The position numbers and the translations under genes are program-made. From NCBI GenBank assembly GCA_009780435.1, contig WRAB01000015.1, positions 1 through 64,000 on the forward strand: a stretch of DNA of 64,000 nt, written 5' to 3'. This document shows positions 1 to 6,986 of the stretch, in pieces. Within the stretch, counting starts at the first letter, position 1. Each line of letters opens with the position of its first letter. The notes beneath the pieces were generated by a model. The model saw only the letters and a program-made list of their open reading frames with translations. It was not told the origin of the DNA and searched no databases. The stretch comes from Oscillospiraceae bacterium (GTDB lineage: Bacteria > Bacillota > Clostridia > Oscillospirales > Oscillospiraceae).

Positions 1-256
1 ACCACATTCTTACCCCCGTTGTCAACTACTTTTTTCGTCAACCCAGATATTTCTTGTGGCATCGCACCAAAATGGCGCCCGATTAATATATCATGCACAG
101 CAAAAAGATGTCAACCCCTTTTTTCCAAGTTCTTCGACTTTATTTTTTGACAATTCATCCAATGTGATTAGGCCGCAAAAAACGAGGTTTGAGATGGACT
201 TTTTTTTAATATTGTGGTATCATTTGCACAATAATTTTTGCATGGAGGACGCACAC
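1..256. other. Gene-free leading segment
   Basis: AT-rich stretch before the first gene. An open frame continues upstream of the M28 gene from position 56, but it has no ribosome site and its residues do not look like a protein of this family, so I read it as untranslated. There is a TTGACA at 147-152 but no acceptable -10 at the right distance. I see no RNA gene here. Confidence 0.5.
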
Positions 257-1204
257 ATGGAAAATACTCGTTTCAAATCGTTTGCCCAAAGCCTTTTTAC
301 AAAACACGAAACGAGGATGTGGCGCAAGGAGAAAGATATCTTTTTGAATTATTGCAGAACAGAATTTAAAGCCCTCGGCTATCACGATTCAGAAATCACA
401 ATTCGGGAAGATCGTAACATGCTCGGCTTCAAGAGCAGAAATCTGCTCATCGGGCCGCCGGATGCAGATATTTTGATTACCGCTCACTACGATACGCCGG
501 GCAGAAACGGGTTTCTGCTCTTACTCGCCCCCGTTTTCGGAATTCTATTGGGCAGCATGACCCTGATGTTTCCCCTCTTTTTCGGGGTCGGCTTTTTGAC
601 CGGACTGCTCGGGCTATCGGAGGGGTCTCTTTTGGCCAGTTTTCTCCCCTTGCTTCTTTTGATCGCTATCCCCTCTCTCATCAAAAACCCGCATAATCAC
701 ACGGACAATACCAGCGGCGTCTTGGGTGTGTTTAACCTAGCGGCACGCATTGCAGAGAACCCTGAACTCCGGAAAAAATGTGCCTTCGTTCTGTTTGACC
801 ACGAAGAAGTGTTGCCGGGACTCTTGGGGTCAAAAGCATTTGCAAAATGGCGCAAACGGAATCATCCGGATAAGGTGCAGGGAAAAGTAATCAACCTCGA
901 CTGCATCGGAACTGGCGATGTGCTCACAGTGATGGCAAAGAAAAAGCACAGAGGCCAGAACGACATCGCCGCATTTTTACAAAAAGAGGGCTTTCCTGTC
1001 AAAAAAGTCCGTAGCGGATTGACGGGCAATAGCGATCACGCCGTATTTCCCAGAGGAGTTTCACTCTTATATCAGAAACGTTCTCTGCTTGGGCCTTTGT
1101 ACATACCAAAAATTCATTCGGGCAGGGACACTGTCTGCGATTTAGACCAAGTGGATCGGCTGTGCGGCGTGGTATATCAGTATATTGAAAACGCTGCCCC
1201 GTAG
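257..1204 (+). CDS. M28-family zinc peptidase with an inserted membrane hairpin
   Basis: A 315-residue protein carrying the zinc-peptidase signature of family M28 (aminopeptidase Y/S type): AHYD at 76-79, the bridging Asp150 in HTDNTSG, the Glu pair in DHEE (181-184), Asp215, SDHAVF at 259-264 and the last His ligand in IHSGRDT (His287). Unusually, about 55 hydrophobic residues (roughly 86-142) lie between the first His and the bridging Asp, forming two or three likely membrane segments, so the catalytic domain is probably membrane-tethered. The start at 257 follows GGAGG at 244-248 with good spacing; the longer frame from 56 has none. Substrate unknown. It precedes metA by 54 bases, with no clear functional link. 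Confidence 0.85.
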   Translation: MENTRFKSFAQSLFTKHETRMWRKEKDIFLNYCRTEFKALGYHDSEITIREDRNMLGFKSRNLLIGPPDADILITAHYDTPGRNGFLLLLAPVFGILLGSMTLMFPLFFGVGFLTGLLGLSEGSLLASFLPLLLLIAIPSLIKNPHNHTDNTSGVLGVFNLAARIAENPELRKKCAFVLFDHEEVLPGLLGSKAFAKWRKRNHPDKVQGKVINLDCIGTGDVLTVMAKKKHRGQNDIAAFLQKEGFPVKKVRSGLTGNSDHAVFPRGVSLLYQKRSLLGPLYIPKIHSGRDTVCDLDQVDRLCGVVYQYIENAAP

Positions 1205-1258
1205 CGCTCTTTCCTTGTATTTCCCTCACGTTTTTTCATAATAAGGAGGTCGATCCCC

Positions 1259-2182
1259 ATGCCGATTAAAATTGTCGACTCGCTGCCCGCACGGGCGGTC
1301 TTGGAGAGTGAGAATATTTTCGTTATGACGGAGTACCGGGCCATACATCAAGATATCCGTCCGCTGAAACTCCTCATATTAAACCTCATGCCCACGAAGA
1401 TTGTCACGGAAACCCAGCTCTTGCGCAAGCTCTCCAATACGCCGCTTCAAATCGAGGTGGAACTGCTCCAAACTGTGAGCCATAAGGCAAAAAATGTGGA
1501 CAAGAGCCATCTGGACTCCTTTTACCGTTCTTTTGAAGAAGTCAAAGACAATCGCTATGACGGTATGATTATCACCGGGGCCCCTGTGGAGAACATGGCC
1601 TTTGAGGGCGTGGACTACTGGCCGGAGCTCTGCCAGATCATGGAGTGGACGACAACCAATGTCCACTCCACGTTCCACATCTGCTGGGGCGCCCAGGCGG
1701 GACTCTATTACCATTATGGCATCCAAAAATATATGTTGCCGAAAAAGCTGTCCGGCGTATATGAGCACCGCATAGTCACGCCCATGTCGCCCCTGTTCCG
1801 CGGCTTTGACGACACCTTTCTGGCCCCCCACTCCCGCTACACCGAGGTGCGGGCAGAGGATATATTAAATGTACCGGACCTCGTACTCATGTCCGTATCC
1901 GACACAGCGGGAGTATTCGCCGTCAAGGCCGGCAACAATCGGCAGTTTTTCATCACCGGTCACCCGGAGTACGACGGGGATACCTTGGCCCGAGAATATT
2001 TTCGAGATCAAGACCGCGGGTTAGAGATAGACGTACCTATCAACTATTTCCCCGACAACGACCCAGCCCAGCCCCCCCACGTCTCCTGGCGCTCCCATGC
2101 ACAACTGCTTTACACCAACTGGCTCAACTACTATGTTTACCAGACGACGCCCTATGATTTAACACAGGTGGAGCGCGTGTAA
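1259..2182 (+). CDS. metA: Homoserine O-acetyltransferase (MetA family)
   Basis: MetA acylates homoserine at the start of methionine synthesis in the cytoplasm. The 307-residue protein has the family length and the catalytic residues in register: Cys142 in ICWGAQ, and His235 and Glu237 in TGHPEYD. Residue 111 is Glu (TGAPVEN). Work on MetA enzymes shows that Glu at this position goes with acetyl-CoA and Gly with succinyl-CoA, so I infer an acetyltransferase despite the usual succinyltransferase label. A strong AAGGAGG lies at 1243-1249, 9 bases before the ATG. There is no S-box or T-box leader in the 54-base gap upstream. Confidence 0.95.
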   Translation: MPIKIVDSLPARAVLESENIFVMTEYRAIHQDIRPLKLLILNLMPTKIVTETQLLRKLSNTPLQIEVELLQTVSHKAKNVDKSHLDSFYRSFEEVKDNRYDGMIITGAPVENMAFEGVDYWPELCQIMEWTTTNVHSTFHICWGAQAGLYYHYGIQKYMLPKKLSGVYEHRIVTPMSPLFRGFDDTFLAPHSRYTEVRAEDILNVPDLVLMSVSDTAGVFAVKAGNNRQFFITGHPEYDGDTLAREYFRDQDRGLEIDVPINYFPDNDPAQPPHVSWRSHAQLLYTNWLNYYVYQTTPYDLTQVERV

Positions 2183-2229
2183 TACATCTAAAGAAGAACG
2201 CACTATAATAAACTGCGGGAGACTCAAAC

Positions 2230-3699
2230 ATGAAAAAACGGATCAACTTTATACTCCTAGCACTTCTACTCGTCGTGGCCCTCGGCGGATGCATTATCAT
2301 ACTGGACGACACAACCGTTGAAGATTATCGGGAACTGGAAGCCGTCTTCCGGGATCCGGGGGATGCGTCCTTCACCGGTGAATTTTTCATCGACATCCTC
2401 AACGGAGAGGATCCTGCAATCCGCTATCATACGTCCGGGAGCCATATCATCGCCACAGAGGCCTATCAGGCAACCTTTGACTTCAGAGAGGCAAACGGTA
2501 CGCCCTTATTTGAAGTAAGTGTAATCAGCGCAAACGGCAAAACCTATTTTAGTGCAGATTACTTTATCGACCTTGTCTTAGAGGAGTCTGGACTTTTCGA
2601 TGACCCGGACTTTATGGATGGCATTGACCTTTCCCCGGAGGCGCTTTTGGGGGAATACAGATACATTGATCTCACACTTGATGAGCCAGAAGAATGGGAT
2701 GAAGATCAGGTCTGTATCTGCTACATTTTCTCTGACGAGGTTCTGGAGCGCTATCTCAGCCGCGGGGAGAACAGCTTTATTATCGCCATAGAGGGCGAAT
2801 CGGTGCGGCGTGTGGTGGAGCACCACATAGATGCCTTTCTCCTAGAATTTGCGCTAGGCGGCGTCTGGTATGTAGAGGATATGTTCCCCGATATCGCCGC
2901 TTTCTTAAACAATGCAAGCGCTCATCCCTCTCGCATTGTGCGGGGGGCCGACTTAAGCGATGCACACATCGTTGTCGAGCGCTCACAGACAGGAGATGTC
3001 TTGTATCAAATGTTGAATTTATACATCCCAGATCGCGTCCATATCACAGCTACGGTAGCATACGATGCGGGCCATGTGCCGCCTATCTCGCCACCAGAGC
3101 GGTATTTAACAATTGACGAACTCTATGAGCGTATCTTTGACGCCATGATGGGCGGATTCGAGGCCCCCGATCTCGACACCGTCTACGATCTCGTGGGACT
3201 AACCCTCTTTGACCACGACCTCTCCGACAGTTCGTTCTTGGAATCGTATGCCCTGCGGAGTCCCTCCGGCGAGCGCCAAGAGGTCACTGTCATCTCCGGC
3301 GGTGATTTGCATCTCATGGAGCCCGGGAGTATTTTCTGGGACGCCTGGGCCATTGAGCTGTACTACACCCTTGTCCCCGACAGCGATGCGATTTCCGTTA
3401 TCACCGAATTTTCCGCCTTTGCCCTCTTGGGCGACCAACTCCACGTCGGCCCGCTACGGGTCAGCGCCGACCATCAGGCCGCAGCACTGGGCGTCATCTC
3501 CGATACATTCGGCTTCCCCGTTGGAATCCTCTATCTCGCCGAGGCCATTCCCGGCACAGAGTATACGCTCCTCCTGCAGCTTTTGCTTTTCTCAGAGCTT
3601 TTGGATGATACGGACTTCGATATTTTAGACGAACTCAGCACACACATGGGGATTGACCTGGCAGAATCCCTTGCGGCACTCTTCGACGAATCATTCTAG
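2230..3699 (+). CDS. Secreted lipoprotein, paralogue of the lipoprotein at 10.2 kb
   Basis: A 489-residue protein with a lipoprotein signal peptide (hydrophobic 5-18, lipobox LGGC with Cys21), so it should be anchored to the outer face of the membrane. The mature part is acidic and rich in Asp, Glu and aromatic residues. I recognise no family. Its last third matches the lipoprotein at 10166-11722: DHDLSDSSFLES against DHQLSSSALES, and MGIDLAESLA against IGLDFLEYLA near the end. It probably forms a single-gene transcript: 47 bases follow metA, and a strong terminator lies directly behind it. A binding or surface-sensing role is possible but not shown. Confidence 0.8.
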   Translation: MKKRINFILLALLLVVALGGCIIILDDTTVEDYRELEAVFRDPGDASFTGEFFIDILNGEDPAIRYHTSGSHIIATEAYQATFDFREANGTPLFEVSVISANGKTYFSADYFIDLVLEESGLFDDPDFMDGIDLSPEALLGEYRYIDLTLDEPEEWDEDQVCICYIFSDEVLERYLSRGENSFIIAIEGESVRRVVEHHIDAFLLEFALGGVWYVEDMFPDIAAFLNNASAHPSRIVRGADLSDAHIVVERSQTGDVLYQMLNLYIPDRVHITATVAYDAGHVPPISPPERYLTIDELYERIFDAMMGGFEAPDLDTVYDLVGLTLFDHDLSDSSFLESYALRSPSGERQEVTVISGGDLHLMEPGSIFWDAWAIELYYTLVPDSDAISVITEFSAFALLGDQLHVGPLRVSADHQAAALGVISDTFGFPVGILYLAEAIPGTEYTLLLQLLLFSELLDDTDFDILDELSTHMGIDLAESLAALFDESF

Positions 3700-3709
3700 C
3701 AAAATCGAA

Positions 3710-3750
3710 AAAACCGGGCTGACGTTATGATACGTCAGCCCGGTTTTATT
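3710..3750. terminator. Bidirectional terminator between lipoprotein and yabR
   Basis: A perfect 15-bp stem (AAAACCGGGCTGACG at 3710-3724 with its complement at 3733-3747) and an 8-base loop. A/T tracts on both sides make it usable by the two convergent genes. Confidence 0.9.
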
Positions 3751-3757
3751 ATGCACA

Positions 3758-4207
3758 TTATTTCGGTTTCCGCCGTGGCCGCTTACTGGCGGAATACATC
3801 TCCATGCCGGACATTTTACTGTTGGAGTCCTGCATAAACTGCTTGAGTTTATCCTCAAACGATCCCCCATCCCGTGGTGTCCCCTGCTGGGGGGAGCGCA
3901 TCCCCTGAGAGCGGCCCGGCGCGGTGTTATACTGCCGCCTTGGCACAGGTTCGGATCTGGAGGGTGTCGATTGCTCTTCCGCCTTTTTGATAGACAGATT
4001 GATTCGTCCCGCATCGTCAATGCCGATGATCTTAACTTTGACTTCCTGTCCCTCTTGGAGGTGCTGGGCTACATCATCCACATAGGTGTTGGCAATCTCA
4101 GAAATATGGACGAGTCCGCTCTTCCCCTGTTCCAGCGCGACGAACGCGCCGAACTTTTTGATCCCTGCGACCTTTCCGGTCACAATTGTTCCAACATCAA
4201 ACCCCAT
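3758..4207 (-). CDS. yabR: S1-domain RNA-binding protein, YabR type
   Basis: A 149-residue protein with one S1 RNA-binding domain at residues 1-72 (GTIVTGKVAGIKKFGAFVAL, then SGLVHISEIA and GRINLSIKKAE). A basic, Ser/Arg/Gln-rich tail without clear structure follows. This is the YabR / general stress protein 13 type. It is the last gene of a leftward cluster yabP-yabQ-divIC-yabR, the same order as in Bacillus subtilis, which supports the assignment more than sequence alone. The precise role of YabR is not settled; RNA or ribosome binding is expected from the domain. Transcription ends at the shared terminator just downstream. Confidence 0.9.
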   Translation of the reverse strand: MGFDVGTIVTGKVAGIKKFGAFVALEQGKSGLVHISEIANTYVDDVAQHLQEGQEVKVKIIGIDDAGRINLSIKKAEEQSTPSRSEPVPRRQYNTAPGRSQGMRSPQQGTPRDGGSFEDKLKQFMQDSNSKMSGMEMYSASKRPRRKPK

Positions 4208-4266
4208 ACCCTACCTGCAAATCCTTCTCTGTTAGATTTCAGAACATCGGGGCGTGTCGACACGCC

Positions 4267-4554
4267 CTAATTTATGATCCCATAAAACGTCCGCTCACCG
4301 GGCATTACAAGATTATATCTGCTACGGGCAATCCGCTCAATGATCTGCGGGTCATCACTGCGTTCGAGTTCATATTCATAGATACCGTTCTCCAGAGCCT
4401 GTTCAACGACGGCGCGTTGGAGCGCGGCTTGATCGTCTCTTGCCTGTTCGATTTGGCCGTGGAGGTTTATCAGGGTGATTGTCGCGTAAACGACCAGACC
4501 CAATACGACCAGTTTGGTATACATACTTGCCCGTCTGCTCTTCAGCGTACTCAC
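4267..4554 (-). CDS. divIC: Septum formation protein DivIC/FtsB family
   Basis: A 95-residue bitopic membrane protein: short basic N-terminus, one membrane helix (about 12-30), then a coiled-coil region with heptad-spaced hydrophobics (about 30-65) and the family end RYNLVMPGERTFYGI. DivIC/FtsB proteins form a heterotrimer with FtsL and DivIB that activates septal wall synthesis. The start is GTG at 4554 with AAGGA about 8 bases upstream; an ATG at 4524 would remove the basic N-terminus. The first 152 bases lie inside the yabQ reading frame in another frame, which is unusually long for two neighbouring cluster genes. Confidence 0.88.
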   Translation of the reverse strand: MSTLKSRRASMYTKLVVLGLVVYATITLINLHGQIEQARDDQAALQRAVVEQALENGIYEYELERSDDPQIIERIARSRYNLVMPGERTFYGIIN

Positions 4555-5029
4555 CCTTTTCCTTTTTCTCGGACTTCGATCTTATGTTAATTCGCTTCAC
4601 AAGTCCAATTATACACCGCTTTTTCCTGTTTTTAAAGCCTTTTTTTAAATTTTCTGAAACTTTTTTTCCGCGTTCCCACAACTTGTGAATCGGAATTATG
4701 ACAAAGCGCAAAACATACAATATCTTGTTGAGGCATTTTTCTAAAAATTTTAAAATATAGGCGCTGAAGACCAAAAAATATAGGATCGCGCCCCCAACTG
4801 TGGCCACCAGCATGAAAATTCGCACCTCGCCCCGTCCGGTGCCCATAACCTGCACGAACATGGCAATTGCCACAATTGCCCAAAACAGCATGTCTGCTAT
4901 GGCGGTGAAGCCCGGTTGATTGACCTGTCTGCGCAGGGCTTTTAAACAGTCGTAAAATACCCCTGTCACAACACCTGTGAGGAAGGCGAAGCCGGCCTGA
5001 TAGAGTTGGAGCGATATAGGCAGTTCCAT
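4403..5029 (-). CDS. yabQ: Spore cortex biosynthesis protein YabQ
   Basis: A 208-residue protein with four likely membrane helices in the first 110 residues (start MELPISLQLYQAGFAFLTGV; a conserved FYDCLKALRR loop near 25-35). YabQ is a sporulation membrane protein needed for cortex formation in Bacillus. It begins 3 bases after yabP ends, so translation is probably coupled. Residues 159-208 are read from the same DNA as the start of divIC in another frame and give a very basic tail ending in APTRRR. Either the overlap is real or a frameshift removed an earlier stop; without relatives I cannot decide. Confidence 0.85.
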   Translation of the reverse strand: MELPISLQLYQAGFAFLTGVVTGVFYDCLKALRRQVNQPGFTAIADMLFWAIVAIAMFVQVMGTGRGEVRIFMLVATVGGAILYFLVFSAYILKFLEKCLNKILYVLRFVIIPIHKLWERGKKVSENLKKGFKNRKKRCIIGLVKRINIRSKSEKKEKGEYAEEQTGKYVYQTGRIGSGRLRDNHPDKPPRPNRTGKRRSSRAPTRRR

Positions 5030-5032
5030 GTC

Positions 5033-5317
5033 TTATTTAAACAGCCTAGAGAGCAGGCTCCCCTTTTCTTTCATCTCTTCCTCATAGCGCAAGCTGTCCA
5101 CTTGGCCCTCCACCGACAGATCCCCGCCGTCTATGCTCAACTTTTCGATATGTAGGTCTCGGCCTCGGATGATTAGCATCCCTTTGTTGGTATAGACCAC
5201 AATGTTGCCTTCGTCAAAGCTCTCCACATCCTCCACGCCGGAAATACTCAACCGCTCCCTGCCCTCCATAATCACATTGTGGGGCGCATCCGCCCGTAGC
5301 TTCGTCTCATATGCCAT
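5033..5317 (-). CDS. yabP: Sporulation protein YabP
   Basis: A 94-residue YabP/YqfC-type protein (LSISGVEDVESFDEGNIVVY, GMLIIRGRDLHIEKLSID and the acidic end EEEMKEKGSLLSRLFK). YabP is made in the mother cell and is needed for spore cortex assembly with YabQ. I place the start at the second ATG (5317), because GGAGGG at 5325-5330 is only one base from the first ATG but 7 bases from the second. It is the first gene of the leftward yab cluster and lies opposite the M23 gene. A mother-cell sigma-E promoter would be expected upstream; I see only a weak candidate around 5350-5385. Confidence 0.92.
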   Translation of the reverse strand: MAYETKLRADAPHNVIMEGRERLSISGVEDVESFDEGNIVVYTNKGMLIIRGRDLHIEKLSIDGGDLSVEGQVDSLRYEEEMKEKGSLLSRLFK

Positions 5318-5455
5318 TGCCATACCCTCCTTTTCTGGTTTGTCCTAATACAAGCATATTCCCCGCTGGGACAACTTATGATAGGCAAACTTTGGGGGTT
5401 TGCGCTGTCGAGGCAGAGCCTCTTCTGTAACCTCGCCACTACTTTTGCGAACCCC

Positions 5456-5485
5456 TTGACAGGAAAAGTTCCCCGGTGCTATGAT
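5456..5485 (+). promoter_or_regulatory. Sigma-A promoter of the M23 peptidase gene
   Basis: A perfect TTGACA at 5456-5461, 18 bases of spacer, and TATGAT at 5480-5485. It implies transcription from about 5492 and a leader of about 105 bases before the GTG at 5598, which rules out the earlier ATG at 5481. Confidence 0.85.
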
Positions 5486-5597
5486 GCGGTTTGTAACCAA
5501 AATGTTTCTTTTTTATCCGTTTTGTTACCAGCGTATTTCTTCAAATTGGCACTCTACCCGTGTGAAGAACCGCCCGATCTTGGAAAGGAGACTACTT

Positions 5598-6818
5598 GTG
5601 TATAGCCGCAACATTCCAACCCAAATTGCATCAAAATTTCAACAGATCCGGAAGAGCAACTACCTCTTACCGGTATCCATTCTACTCCTGCTACTACTTA
5701 GCCTCACGGCCCTGATTTTTACCCAGTTCACCGTACAGTTATACGTCCGTATGGACGGCGAGAGTATCGGCACAGTCCCCGATACCGAGACTTTAGATCA
5801 GTTGATCGTTACAACAGAGGAGGCCGTGGGCGATATTTTAGGGTCACCCTTCGAGATAGAAGACCGTCTCAGCTACAGCCTTCGCATCGTCCACGTAAAT
5901 GAGGCCGAATCCGTAAACCTTGACAGCGTAGAACAGAGTATCTTCCAGCAGATTGACGAGATCGACATGCACTACGTCGTCTCCGTCGACGGTAATCCTG
6001 TCGGCTACATAGCCCGGCGATCTGATCTACGGGGGGCCATGGAGGCCCGGTTGAATCAACTGGTGGACGAGGGCGTCCAATCCGCCGCCTTTCTCTCAGA
6101 GGTGGAATTTGAGGCCCAATACATAGACTTAGACAGCAAGTTAGATCCCGCGGGCATTGAGACCCTGGTGATGACGCTCTCCGTGGAGACCGTAGAGCAG
6201 ATCGCCTACACGGAGTCCATCCCCTACGCGGTGGACGTCATCTTAGACGATACCCGGCTCATTGAAGACACGCAGATCTTGCGGGAGGGTACAGCTGGAA
6301 AAATGGAGATCCTGGCCCAGATCACCTCCGTGGACGGAAAAGAGATTCTCCACACCATATTGAAAACGGAAGTCCTCACTGACTCTGTTTCTGAAATTGT
6401 CCTCCTGGGTACGTTAGAGCGTCCGCTCACCGCCTCGTTCGGGGAGTATATCTGGCCCGTGGCCGGAACCGTCTCCTCTGGCTTTGGCCCACGGCGAGTA
6501 TCCGTCGGCTCCTCTAATCACCAGGGGATTGACATTGCCGCACCAGCGGGTACCCCTGTCCATGCCGCCGACGGTGGCGAGGTGATCTTCAGCGGCTGGA
6601 ACGGCGGGTTCGGCAACCTCATCAAAATCCGCCACGACAACGGTCACGTGACCTATTACGCCCACTTGAGCAGTATTGACGTCTCCACCGGGCAGTTCGT
6701 CTACCGGGGCCAATTCATCGGACGGGTCGGCATGACGGGTACCGCCTCCGGTAACCATCTGCACTTTGAAATTCGCATCAACGGCGTACCGGTAGACCCC
6801 ATGCTACACTTGCCGTAG
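5598..6818 (+). CDS. Membrane-anchored G5 / M23 metallopeptidase
   Basis: A 406-residue protein with one N-terminal membrane helix (about 22-44), an extracellular middle region, a G5 domain (about 205-285, from VETVEQIAYTESIPYAVDV to VSEIVLLGTLE) and a C-terminal LytM/M23 peptidase domain. All zinc-site motifs are present: HQGID, YAHLS and HLHFEIR. M23 enzymes cut peptide crossbridges of peptidoglycan, and G5 domains bind wall sugars. The GTG start at 5598 follows GGAAAGGAG at 5582-5590 and lies behind a consensus promoter. Its place opposite yabP suggests a wall-remodelling role in growth or sporulation; the housekeeping promoter argues for growth. Confidence 0.93.
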   Translation: MYSRNIPTQIASKFQQIRKSNYLLPVSILLLLLLSLTALIFTQFTVQLYVRMDGESIGTVPDTETLDQLIVTTEEAVGDILGSPFEIEDRLSYSLRIVHVNEAESVNLDSVEQSIFQQIDEIDMHYVVSVDGNPVGYIARRSDLRGAMEARLNQLVDEGVQSAAFLSEVEFEAQYIDLDSKLDPAGIETLVMTLSVETVEQIAYTESIPYAVDVILDDTRLIEDTQILREGTAGKMEILAQITSVDGKEILHTILKTEVLTDSVSEIVLLGTLERPLTASFGEYIWPVAGTVSSGFGPRRVSVGSSNHQGIDIAAPAGTPVHAADGGEVIFSGWNGGFGNLIKIRHDNGHVTYYAHLSSIDVSTGQFVYRGQFIGRVGMTGTASGNHLHFEIRINGVPVDPMLHLP

Positions 6819-6824
6819 ACGCAG

Positions 6825-6858
6825 ACCGCCCCCGACACAAGGCTTGGGGGCGGTTTAT
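6825..6858 (+). terminator. Terminator after the M23 gene
   Basis: A 9-bp GC-rich stem, ACCGCCCCC at 6825-6833 paired with 6846-6854, followed by a short T-rich stretch. Confidence 0.8.
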
Positions 6859-6893
6859 AGTGTTGCAATATCATTACAATATAAGGTAAAGTG

Positions 6894-6923
6894 TTGATAA
6901 TTTCATGTTGGTAAAGTTATAAT
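6894..6923 (+). promoter_or_regulatory. Promoter of the 999-residue SLH protein
   Basis: TTGATA at 6894-6899, an 18-base spacer and a perfect TATAAT at 6918-6923, in a strongly AT-rich region. The leader would be about 55 bases. Confidence 0.75.
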
Positions 6924-6986
6924 GATTTTAATTGTTTATACACAGAGAGAGAAACGTTCCAAAAAACGAAGGGAGATTCTACGGGA

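Noticed and set aside
5340-5390. Sigma-E promoter of the yab cluster
   Set aside because: ATCATAA and GAATATG at 14-base spacing bear weak resemblance, but the match to the -10 consensus is too poor to call.
6860-6986. Riboswitch upstream of the 999-residue SLH gene
   Set aside because: The leader is only about 55 bases after the predicted start and AT-rich, with no stable helices.
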